Below are positions 25,695 to 32,749 of a stretch of 38,688 nt of DNA, in pieces (positions within the stretch are counted from its first letter, which is position 1; every line of letters starts with the position of its first letter). This DNA comes from Mesorhizobium sp. M00.F.Ca.ET.216.01.1.1 (GTDB taxonomy: Bacteria > Pseudomonadota > Alphaproteobacteria > Rhizobiales > Rhizobiaceae), in contig NZ_SADR02000041.1 in NCBI RefSeq assembly GCF_004010325.2, positions 1 through 38,688 on the forward strand. Reading direction: 5' to 3'. The translations under genes were made by a program, and so were the position numbers. Under the pieces are notes generated by a model. It saw only the letters and a program-made list of their open reading frames with translations. It did no database searches and was not told the DNA's origin.

Positions 25695-25883
25695 TGCTTA
25701 GGAACGTTCCTGGCGATACCGCTGGAGGCGGCTACCGCAGACGCGCTTGATTCCATTGCGGCTGAAATGGGAATCGGCAGGTCCGACCTCATTCAGATCG
25801 TGCTGCGCGAATGGCTGGAAACAAATGCCTATCTGCCAGTCCGAACGATCGATGAGGAAAGCGGGACAGACGGGAACGCCTGA
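25695..25883 (+). pseudogene. Ribbon-helix-helix (CopG-like) domain frame without a start codon
   Basis: The frame reads FLAIPLEAATADALDSIAAE and MGIGRSDLIQIVLREWLETN, the strand-helix-helix pattern of small DNA-binding antitoxin-like regulators, and ends at TGA 25881-25883. An in-frame stop at 25692-25694 precedes it, and there is no ATG, GTG or TTG before the internal ATG. An ATG at 25694 lies in a neighbouring frame, so a one-base indel near 25710 may have killed the gene. No toxin gene follows. Confidence 0.5.
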
Positions 25884-26101
25884 CGCAGCCTTCCGCGATC
25901 ACGCAATTACCGGCCTTGCAATCCGTGCCACTATTCTTGCGGCGGGAGACCCGGGTTCCGCCAGGCCGGCGCCTCTCAGGCACCCCCCTCAATGGTGCCG
26001 GCCACCGTTCTACTTGCTGAAATCATCAAGCGCGTCCTTGCGGGGGGCGCAGCTGCATGCTGTGAAGTTCATTGCCTGCCTATGGGCTTGGGAGGCTTGA
26101 G

Positions 26102-26422
26102 ATGCAAAGTGTCGGGACAGCAATCGCACTCGTCATAGTATCTGTTGGCACCGCCGGCGCCGACGGCAAATCAAGCAGAGAAGCTTACGACACCTGTCTC
26201 ACGGATGGGATGGTGAAATTCAAGGACCTGTGTGAACCTGCCGATCAAATTGCAGAAGCTGTGGTCATCGGGTGCAATCCACAGCTCTACTCGCTTCTGA
26301 CCTTCTTGGAGCACTTGAAGGTCTCTGACCTAGTGAAGCTAGCAGCGCAGGCTCGCCACACCAAAGCTGACCAGATCATGAGCCTGCTGCTCGAATACCG
26401 GTTGCAGCATCCTTGCCAGTAA
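26102..26422 (+). CDS. Small secreted protein with four cysteines
   Basis: 106 residues. A signal peptide (MQSVGTAIALVIVSVGTAGA) is followed by an acidic helical domain with four Cys (YDTC, KDLC, VIGC and HPC at the C-terminus), which could form two disulfides in the periplasm. I recognise no family. ATG 26102 has a GGGAGG site seven bases upstream; ATG 26072 lies further up in frame but would block the signal peptide. It looks functional. Confidence 0.65.
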   Translation: MQSVGTAIALVIVSVGTAGADGKSSREAYDTCLTDGMVKFKDLCEPADQIAEAVVIGCNPQLYSLLTFLEHLKVSDLVKLAAQARHTKADQIMSLLLEYRLQHPCQ

Positions 26423-26575
26423 TTTTCCCTACCACCCGCACTTATAGGTCGAACAAATCGTCCTTCACCGGTCGCAGATCGGGCCGGTTGTTTCTCAGGT
26501 TACCGACATCGCGGCCGATCTTCCACATCGTCATCAGTTCGTCCGGGAGTTTTCGCGAGTCCGCTTGCGAGATGG

Positions 26576-26593
26576 ATAGGAATATGTTCCTAT
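26576..26593. promoter_or_regulatory. Perfect inverted repeat upstream of a small gene
   Basis: ATAGGAA, TATG, TTCCTAT: seven-base arms around a four-base centre, 40 bases before ATG 26634. It could be an operator or part of the promoter of that gene. The twelve-base palindrome AGGAACGTTCCT at 25700-25711 shares the GGAA/TTCC core. Confidence 0.35.
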
Positions 26594-26633
26594 GACAAGG
26601 TTGCGGCGATCCACTCCAACACGGAGAGTCAAC

Positions 26634-26861
26634 ATGGCCAGGCACAAACATTCCAAGCAGCTTTCGCAAGCTGACATCGAGCGCTTTCTGGCGGATGCCG
26701 AGAGGCTTCACAAGACAATCACCCGCCCGCTCATCTCGCCCAGCAGCGATCATCACAGGGCACTGGTGGCGCTGAATCAAACGCTTCTACAGACCGTGAA
26801 GGAAGTCACTGGGAAGAGCGCGCCTTGGGTACCATGGAGCACTACTGGGCCGGTGAACTAG
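26634..26861 (+). CDS. Small unknown protein
   Basis: 75 residues, beginning MARHKHSKQLSQADIERFLA and ending in a Trp- and Pro-rich tail. The middle is an amphipathic helical stretch. I recognise no domain. ATG 26634 has a GGAG site seven bases upstream; an upstream in-frame ATG at 26592 is less likely. The last bases overlap the stop of the ligase fragment on the other strand. Confidence 0.55.
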   Translation: MARHKHSKQLSQADIERFLADAERLHKTITRPLISPSSDHHRALVALNQTLLQTVKEVTGKSAPWVPWSTTGPVN

Positions 26862-27043
26862 TTCTCGTCCCAGAAGTCCTGCAGCGAAGCGTGGCGAAGG
26901 TCTTCCTCACCACGGAGGTGCCTCACGCGGGCTTTGATGCCCCGCTTGACCCACTGTGTCGCTGGCCGTTTCTTCATGTCCTTGGGCGCCGGGCCGGCGT
27001 GTTCCTCGACGCGTTTCCAGAGTCGTTCCCTCATCTCACGATT
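26858..27043 (-). pseudogene. C-terminal OB-domain fragment of a LigD-like DNA ligase
   Basis: About 60 residues, NREMRERLWKRVEEHAGPAP, then KKRPATQWVKRGIKARVRHL and RGEEDLRHASLQDF, end at a natural stop at 26858. The pattern of a Trp-Val strand, an xVRxLxGE strand and LRHxSLQDF resembles the last strands of ATP-dependent ligase OB domains in non-homologous end-joining LigD proteins. The nucleotidyltransferase domain is missing; upstream the frame enters unrelated Arg-rich sequence. The junction at 27043-27047 is where a truncated DUF3606 sequence begins on the other strand. Confidence 0.5.
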
Positions 27044-27046
27044 TGC

Positions 27047-27154
27047 GCTGACAAAGGCACTTCCACGCCGGAGCAGGTGCGCGAGCTGATCCGAAAGCAC
27101 GGCAACAATCGGGCGACTCTGACCGAAGCCGCAAAGGCGTTGCCGGGACGATGA
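27047..27154 (+). pseudogene. Truncated DUF3606 fragment
   Basis: The frame ADKGTSTPEQVRELIRKHGN followed by RATLTEAAKALPGR and a stop matches the DUF3606 domain seen at the C-terminus of the 25282-25590 protein. Its N-terminus and start codon are lost at the junction with the ligase fragment. The open frame to the left is the reverse complement of that fragment and not a natural extension. Confidence 0.55.
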
Positions 27155-27378
27155 CCAAGCTCTCGGGCCCGGGGTCCAACGGGAGCGGAAACAGCAAGGC
27201 ACGGAACCCAAGGCGCCGCCGCGCAATGCAACATGCCGGGGTCGGCGAGAAAACATGAGTTCCTTGAAAATGAAAGCCCGCCCGTCTCTCGCGGAAAGCG
27301 CGGGCCGATCGGCCGATCTTCAACAGATACGGGAACGGCAAATATTGGCGGTCTCTAAAAGTTTCAAGACGGAGCAAA

Positions 27379-27407
27379 AAGCCCGCCGACCGGGAGCCAG
27401 CGGGCTT
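27379..27407 (+). terminator. Hairpin terminator candidate
   Basis: AAGCCCGC and GCGGGCTT form an eight-base perfect stem with a 13-base loop, preceded by AAAA and followed by CTTGG. Read on the minus strand it is followed by TTTT, so it could terminate leftward transcription as well. Confidence 0.5.
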
Positions 27408-27438
27408 CTTGGGCAGCAGAACCGGGCTACCGCCCTCT

Positions 27439-27580
27439 GATCCAAGGGGGCTTGGATCGACCTGAATCGTAGTCCTGGACTGTTTGAGATTCAGTCAGGT
27501 TTTCGACCTGAAGATGGGTGTCTTAACCCGCGTATATGCAGCGGCCCATCTCAGGGAGCGACCCCGGGATGGGCCTTTCG
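27439..27580 (+). ncRNA. Candidate structured small RNA ending in a terminator
   Basis: Four helices follow one another. GATCCAAG/CTTGGATC is at 27439-27458. CTGAATC/GATTCAG (27462-27468 with 27488-27494) encloses AGTC-CTG-GACT. CAGGT-TTTCG-ACCTG is at 27496-27510. A strong hairpin, GGCCCATC with GATGGGCC (27543-27575), is followed by TTTC. No open frame of note crosses it. The dense series of perfect stems ending in a terminator is what an intergenic small RNA looks like, but I recognise no family and the promoter is unproven. Confidence 0.45.
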
Positions 27581-27747
27581 ACTGGCCACCGGTGAGGGGG
27601 ATCGCCCGGCGGCATTCAAATAAAATAATGACCTGAAAGGGGCGGTCCAGAGTTTTCATCACAGTTGGCAATTTCCGTACAGTCAGGCTGCCTACCTGAA
27701 ACGGAGCAATTCATGATCTGCCCGGGGTTTGCGGACAGGAGATCGAC

Positions 27748-27867
27748 ATGCGGAACCTTGGCGAGGTCCTTCACCATGCCTCAAAACGTCATGTGCCGCT
27801 GAGCCATGACGACACGGGAATTGAGCCGGAGCGCTATCTATTCTCGACTGTCAAAAGCAACGAATAG
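27748..27867 (+). CDS. Very short possible protein
   Basis: 39 codons beginning MRNLGEVLHHASKRHVPLSH with an AGGAG site six bases before ATG 27748. It overlaps the end of the convergent 27838-28062 gene by 30 bases. No domain. The start signal is good but the length makes it uncertain. Confidence 0.3.
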   Translation: MRNLGEVLHHASKRHVPLSHDDTGIEPERYLFSTVKSNE

Positions 27868-28062
27868 GTCCAACGCCGTCGCGACATTGACAATCGCCTC
27901 GGTTAGCTCTTCGTCGGATACCAGCAAATTCGGTGCAGTTTCCCGAGCCTGTTTCATCGCCGCCTTGACCGAGACGATATAGGGATGCGCCGGTGTGTCG
28001 AGCAGCAGGATAACTACCTGCTCTGCCGTGGCAATCGGATCAACGCCGTGGACGCTGCCCAT
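27838..28062 (-). CDS. Small unknown protein
   Basis: 74 residues, acidic and helical, beginning MGSVHGVDPIATAEQVVILL. ATG 28062 has an AAGGA site five bases upstream. No recognised domain, signal peptide or membrane segment. It resembles the other small soluble proteins in this stretch in length and isolation. Confidence 0.5.
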   Translation of the reverse strand: MGSVHGVDPIATAEQVVILLLDTPAHPYIVSVKAAMKQARETAPNLLVSDEELTEAIVNVATALDLFVAFDSRE

Positions 28063-28125
28063 CTGATCCTTCCCGACCCTCCGAAGCGATCATTTTAACC
28101 TGTTTTGCCGCAGCGAGACGAATCA

Positions 28126-28150
28126 ATTTTGGTAAAAACCGCACCAAAAT
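28126..28150. promoter_or_regulatory. Perfect 8-base inverted repeat
   Basis: ATTTTGGT, nine bases, ACCAAAAT, located upstream of the 28062 start and downstream of the 28195-28380 frame. The A/T-rich arms could form an operator, or a terminator for leftward transcription, where TTTT runs through the loop. Confidence 0.35.
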
Positions 28151-28194
28151 GGGTTACTTGGGGTCAGGAATCGGGCAGCCCTGTGAGCTGGCAG

Positions 28195-28380
28195 TCAGGG
28201 GCTTTCTTCCTGTCTGGCCCGATCGATCGACTCAAGCAACGACTCTAGGGTTGGCGTCAGTTCTGACACGACTGCCAGCCTCAACAGCTTGTGTAAGTGA
28301 AGACGATTGTCTTCGGTGCCGATCAACTCCCGAACGGCTTCGGCAACAGGCTTCTGCCCGGCTCTGTCACGCTTCGCCAT
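28195..28380 (-). CDS. Possible small helical protein
   Basis: 61 residues starting MAKRDRAGQKPVAEAVRELI, with a mainly helical, Leu- and Glu-rich composition. The ribosome-binding site (GGAAA) is weak. No family recognised. It may be real because its composition is protein-like and it is close to other small genes, but the evidence is thin. Confidence 0.4.
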   Translation of the reverse strand: MAKRDRAGQKPVAEAVRELIGTEDNRLHLHKLLRLAVVSELTPTLESLLESIDRARQEESP

Positions 28381-28862
28381 GTATGGGGTTTCCCTACGGC
28401 ATCAGGCGCAACCCGCTCCCGAGGGAATGGTTCCACTAGTGATCACGAATGTTTCATAGAAATTTCTGAGCGGGGGATTAGACGACAGCACGCCCCCCGG
28501 GTGCAATCGGGGACGACCGAAGAGATAGGTGGCCCGGCCTAAATTAGCGGTCGCGCGGCACTGGTGCGATAACACCTTGAAGCTGGGATTCACATTCGCC
28601 GCGTTCCGATCTAAAATCTCGGCATGGACACGGTGTTTGACGACCTCTCCAGAGCCCTCTCACAACCCCGTACACTTGCATCATTTTCAGTTCCTTTCGA
28701 TCCCAAATGTTGACCCTCATATTTTCAATTGGAAAAATGTGCGCTTTCGGGGCCGACGCGGTATCCGAAAAGCGATTGCGCCAGGTCCTTCGACGCCCCC
28801 GGTGGGGTGTCCGCAAGTTGACGGCCACCAGCCTTAGGACCGGCGTCCCCGTCCAGCACTGA
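28381..28862. other. Gene-free stretch
   Basis: Open frames on both strands are Arg/Pro-rich and lack start signals. I see nothing that can be supported. Confidence 0.4.
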
Positions 28863-28884
28863 GGCACAAACGTGATTTTGTGCC
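28863..28884. promoter_or_regulatory. Perfect 8-base inverted repeat before a small secreted protein gene
   Basis: GGCACAAA, six bases, TTTGTGCC, 46 bases upstream of ATG 28931. It could be an operator for that gene, or a hairpin in its leader. Confidence 0.35.
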
Positions 28885-28930
28885 CGGTGCTAGATGGGTT
28901 ACGTAGCGTCAGCAACGAAGGGGAAAGAAG

Positions 28931-29122
28931 ATGAAGACCTTCCTCGCAATAGCCGCCGCGCTGGGCCTATCCATATCCGACGCATATGCGGAATGCCCCG
29001 GCCATTCTAAAGTTCAGGCATCGGCATCAGTCGACGCACAAACGAAGACGGCGAGCGTCGAAACGTTCACAGCCGCGGACACTCAGACGATCAAAAAAGA
29101 AGAGCCACCGAAGACCGAATAG
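28931..29122 (+). CDS. Small secreted protein
   Basis: 63 residues. A signal peptide (MKTFLAIAAALGLSISDAYA) is followed by a short Thr-, Ala- and Lys-rich mature chain with one Cys (AECPGHSK). A GGGGAAAG site precedes ATG 28931. No family is recognised; the mature part looks disordered. Probably periplasmic. Confidence 0.65.
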   Translation: MKTFLAIAAALGLSISDAYAECPGHSKVQASASVDAQTKTASVETFTAADTQTIKKEEPPKTE

Positions 29123-29923
29123 CGGTAGGCTCATCTACCGAATGCCGCGCAATCGATGCGCTGCTTCTCTGCGTCTAATGCGCTCCGCTGCCGCTGTGGC
29201 ATTGGTGGAAGCGCGGGATAGCGAGGCCGACGTCGCGGCGCCATAGGCGCCGTGTCCTCAGGCGTCATGGTCGAAACCGTCGAAGCAGGCATGATCCACT
29301 ACGTGGATGGAAGCGGCGTGATCGATTTCGTCCAACCGGCAGCCCGATAGAAGACATCCAAAACCCACCAACCTCGATCGTTCCCGGTTTATGGGTTCAC
29401 GGCCTAATCGGCCGCGGCTAAGTCTTGGTGCCAACGATTTGGAAGATGCACTGAATGGCCGGGTGGAACGACTGCTCAGAGGCGCATTGCTGCTCGGCCG
29501 CCTATGGGGCCGGAAGCGGAGGGTCAGCTTTCTGGATGATTGGGCTAGAAAGCCGACCCTACCATCCAGCGTAGTGCCGACGCTTTGCGCCGAAACCGGA
29601 TCTTCAAAAGCGTCGCAAAAGTTCTGCGTACGTCAATAATCCGCGACACCAGCCTTGTGGAAGAGCTCCGTCGCTCGGTCGATACATCTCCTCGCGAAAG
29701 CTTTGGTTACGGCATCGACTTGTCGCCAAGGAAGCGAACCGGTTCTCAGGCAAACATCAGAAAATTTTCATAAACCGATCGGGATTTCGTGAGCCCGAAA
29801 TAGCAAGACATCCGGGCCGGCGGAAGGCAACCAAAAATACCGGTTTTCTTCACAGCCAGCAGGGTTTTAGCCTGCCGCGTCCTTCTTCCAAGCGCGGCCG
29901 CAACCATTGGTCATGGAGACAGC
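29123..29923. other. Gene-free stretch upstream of the efflux operon
   Basis: Most of this 800-base stretch has no credible gene. A frame ending at 29348-29350 reads VMVETVEAGMIHYVDGSGVI and DFVQPAAR before its stop. It looks like the tail of a protein but has no clear beginning. No TetR- or LysR-type regulator, which often sits beside such efflux operons, is found here. The promoter of the efflux operon should be close to 29924; none is obvious. Confidence 0.4.
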
Positions 29924-31063
29924 ATGCTTACTGCACTGATTCACAACCGAACGCTACGGCGCCGCTTTCTCGCCGGATCGGCCGCGGCTCTGGCCTGCGG
30001 CGCCGCTATGGTCTGGAATGGCGCCAGAAGCGAAGCTTCGAGCGACGCGCCGCGCACTCCGGACACAAAGCTGGTCAAGGCGATTTCGGTCGCCCCTGCC
30101 GCTGTCGCCAACACCCGTACCGCCATCGGCGAGATACAGCCAAGGCTCGAAAGCGACCTCGGCTTCCGCGTGTCCGGCAAGCTGATACAGCGCATCGCCG
30201 AGATTGGCTCGACGGTGAAGAAGGGCGAGGTGCTCGCCCGCGTCGACAATCAGGACTATCGCAACCGGCTGAGCAGCGCCGAGGCCGATGTCGCGGCGGC
30301 ACAGGCTGTGCTGGTGGAAGCAATTGCCGCCGAAGCCCGCCTCAGTGCGCTGCTCGCCAAAGGTTTCACCACGCGCGCCAATTATGACGCGACGCTGAAG
30401 AATCTGCGGTCGGCTCAGGCGAAGCTCAAATCGGCGAACATCGCCTTCGAGATGGCCAAGGACCAGCTCGGCTACACGGAACTGCATGCGGATTTCGACG
30501 GAATCGTCACTGCGACCGGCGCCGAAGCCGGCCAGTCCGTGAATGTCGGACAGATGGTGGTGCGGGTTGCCGATCCGAACAGCCGCGATGCGGTGTTCTC
30601 GATCGCGGAGGCGGCCTTCGCCAATACGCCCGATACACAGCGGCCGCCGCAGGTCACGGTCTCGCTGCTCAGCAATCCTGCGATCACGGCGGTCGGCACC
30701 ATCCGTGAGATCGCGCCGATGGCCGATGCCGCCACCCGCACCTTTCAGGTGAAAGTCTCGCTCGAGAATGCGCCCGATGAGTTGCGCTTCGGCGCGAGCG
30801 TCGCCGGCCGCGCCGAGATGGGCAGCGCACCCGTCGTGGTGCTGCCGGGCAGCGCGCTGTTCGACAAGGACGGCAAGCCGGCGGTGTGGGTGGTCACCGC
30901 CGCATCGGCCGTGGAACTGAGGCCCGTCGTCGTGGCTCGCTACGAGACCGATCGCGTCTTTGTCAGCGACGGGCTTGGCCAAAGCGATCTGGTCGTCACC
31001 GCCGGCGTCAATCGGCTGCGGGAACACGAAAAAGTTCGTACCGTGCAGGGAGAGGAAAAATGA
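29924..31063 (+). CDS. RND efflux periplasmic adaptor (membrane fusion protein)
   Basis: 379 residues. An N-terminal hydrophobic segment (about 13-30) anchors or exports it. The barrel-sandwich lipoyl halves are visible: LGFRVSGKLIQRIAEIGSTV with KKGEVLARVD (about 78-105) and GIVTATGAEAGQSVNVGQMV (about 190-210), with a helical hairpin rich in Ala and Leu between them. It should bridge the inner-membrane pump to an outer-membrane channel. The stop overlaps the ATG of the flavin monooxygenase, and the pump follows, so this is the first gene of a three-gene operon. GGAGA ribosome-binding site before ATG 29924. Confidence 0.92.
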   Translation: MLTALIHNRTLRRRFLAGSAAALACGAAMVWNGARSEASSDAPRTPDTKLVKAISVAPAAVANTRTAIGEIQPRLESDLGFRVSGKLIQRIAEIGSTVKKGEVLARVDNQDYRNRLSSAEADVAAAQAVLVEAIAAEARLSALLAKGFTTRANYDATLKNLRSAQAKLKSANIAFEMAKDQLGYTELHADFDGIVTATGAEAGQSVNVGQMVVRVADPNSRDAVFSIAEAAFANTPDTQRPPQVTVSLLSNPAITAVGTIREIAPMADAATRTFQVKVSLENAPDELRFGASVAGRAEMGSAPVVVLPGSALFDKDGKPAVWVVTAASAVELRPVVVARYETDRVFVSDGLGQSDLVVTAGVNRLREHEKVRTVQGEEK

Positions 31064-32634
31064 CCATGTCAAAGACAAAGGTCCTGATTGCCGGCGCCGG
31101 TCCGAGCGGGCTGACGCTCGCGCTCTGGCTGACCAAGCTCGGCGTCCCGGTGCGCATCTTCGACAAGGCCGCGGCGCCCGGCGAAACCTCGCGGGCGCTT
31201 GCCGTCCAGGCGCGCACGCTGGAGTTCCACCGCCAGATCGGCATCGTCGAGGATGTCCTTGCCGAAGGCATTCGACTGGAGCAGCTCACCGTGCACACGC
31301 CCGCCGGCGTCGCGGCAAGACTGCCGCTATCGGATTTTGGCCGCGGCATCAGCCCCTATTCCTTTGCTTTCGCACTGCCCCAGGACATCCACGAACGCGT
31401 GCTGATCACCCATCTGGAGCGCGCCGGCGTCCAGGTCGAGCGCGGAACGGAGCTCGTCACATTCCAGGACAAAGGCGAAGCGGTCATCGCCACGCTGAGC
31501 AATGGTAGCCGAACCGAAACCGTCAGTGCGGCCTATCTCGCAGGCTGCGACGGCGCCCGCAGCACCGTGCGCCATGGACTGAACATCGGGTTTCCCGGAG
31601 GCACCTACGAACAGTCGTTCTACGTTGCCGACGTGAAGGGCCGCGGCGAAATCACCCGCAACGGTATGGACACGACGGTCAGCGCCTACGGCTTCGCCAT
31701 CGTCATGCCGGTCAGGCAGTCGGGCTCGGTCAGGTTGATCGGCATCGTGCCGAAGGCGCATGAGGCCGACGAGACGATCACCTTCGAGGCGATCCGCGCC
31801 GACATCGAGCGCGACACCGGCGTCATAGTCGACGAGGTCAACTGGTTCTCGACCTACCGAGTCCACCATCGCGTTGCCGAGCGCTTCCGCGTCGGCCGCG
31901 TGTTCCTCTGCGGCGATGCCGGCCATATTCACAGCCCGGCCGGCGGCCAGGGCATGAACACCGGCATGGGCGACGCGGTGAACCTTGCCTGGAAGCTGGC
32001 CGCCGTGGTGCAGGGCCGCGCCGATCCCCGACTGCTCGACAGCTACGAGCCGGAGCGCATCGCCTTCGCGCGAAAGCTGATCGAAAGCACCGACCAGGCG
32101 TTCCGCATCGCGACCAGCCGCTCGCGGCTTGTCGGCCTGTTCCGGCGCTACCTGATGCCGAAGATCCTGAGCATTGCTCTGCACACGTCGTTCGGCTCGC
32201 GCGCCTTCTTCAGCGTGATCTCGCAGGCGGCGATCCAGTATCGCGCCGGGCCGATCAGCTCGGGCATGGCGGGCAAAGTCAGCGGCGGCGACCGCCTGCC
32301 CTATGTCCTGAGCGCAAGGGGCGACAATTTCGAAGCGCTGCGGTCGCTGGACTGGCAAGTCCACGTCTATGGGGACGTCAGTGTCGACTTCCGGGCGATG
32401 GTCGCGCCGAGCGGCATCCCGATCCATGCTTTCCCTTGGTCGGAAGCAGCCGAAAAAGCGGGTCTCCAGCGCGACGCCGCCTATCTGGTACGGCCGGACG
32501 GCCATGTCGCGCTCGCCTCGCCTGTCCAGGAGGCGGCGGCCTTACAGCGCTATCTCGCGGGGCTTGCCATCCGGCCGAGAACTGCCAAGCGTGCGCCCTA
32601 CCGCGTGCCTGGCACCATGCACAGCCTGGCCTGA
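31060..32634 (+). CDS. FAD-dependent aromatic-type monooxygenase
   Basis: 524 residues. Class A flavoprotein hydroxylase features: the dinucleotide-binding GAGPSG (11-16), the middle motif GCDGARSTVR, and the second FAD motif GDAGHIHSPAGGQGMNTG with Asp286. A C-terminal thioredoxin-like region of about 150 residues, as in PheA/TfdB/MhpA-type enzymes, follows. Such enzymes hydroxylate aromatic or polyketide rings with NAD(P)H and oxygen; some inactivate antibiotics. ATG 31060 overlaps the adaptor stop; ATG 31066, six bases later, has better spacing from the GAGGA site and may be the true start. Its place between the adaptor and the pump links it to efflux. The substrate is unknown. Confidence 0.9.
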   Translation: MTMSKTKVLIAGAGPSGLTLALWLTKLGVPVRIFDKAAAPGETSRALAVQARTLEFHRQIGIVEDVLAEGIRLEQLTVHTPAGVAARLPLSDFGRGISPYSFAFALPQDIHERVLITHLERAGVQVERGTELVTFQDKGEAVIATLSNGSRTETVSAAYLAGCDGARSTVRHGLNIGFPGGTYEQSFYVADVKGRGEITRNGMDTTVSAYGFAIVMPVRQSGSVRLIGIVPKAHEADETITFEAIRADIERDTGVIVDEVNWFSTYRVHHRVAERFRVGRVFLCGDAGHIHSPAGGQGMNTGMGDAVNLAWKLAAVVQGRADPRLLDSYEPERIAFARKLIESTDQAFRIATSRSRLVGLFRRYLMPKILSIALHTSFGSRAFFSVISQAAIQYRAGPISSGMAGKVSGGDRLPYVLSARGDNFEALRSLDWQVHVYGDVSVDFRAMVAPSGIPIHAFPWSEAAEKAGLQRDAAYLVRPDGHVALASPVQEAAALQRYLAGLAIRPRTAKRAPYRVPGTMHSLA

Positions 32635-32749
32635 ATCCCACCGCCGCCGCCGAGCGGCGGGGGCTGACTGAACCCACCCGTTATTGTTTTCGCCAGCCGG
32701 CAGCCGCCGGCGGAGCGCGCTTTCGCGCACCGCGAAAAGGAGTTGCATC

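Noticed and set aside
26442..26780. Minus-strand frame whose C-terminus (ADSRKLPDELMTMWKIGRDV) looks protein-like
   Set aside because: Its N-terminal half is antisense to the better-supported 26634-26861 gene and there is no start codon near the plausible part; at most a fragment.
27255..27440. 61-codon frame after the DUF3606 fragment
   Set aside because: It runs through the terminator-like hairpin at 27379-27407 and has only a weak ribosome-binding site.
31327..32505. Antisense frame over the flavin monooxygenase
   Set aside because: Shadow of a clear FAD enzyme with conserved motifs; composition biased to Ala, Asp, His and Arg.
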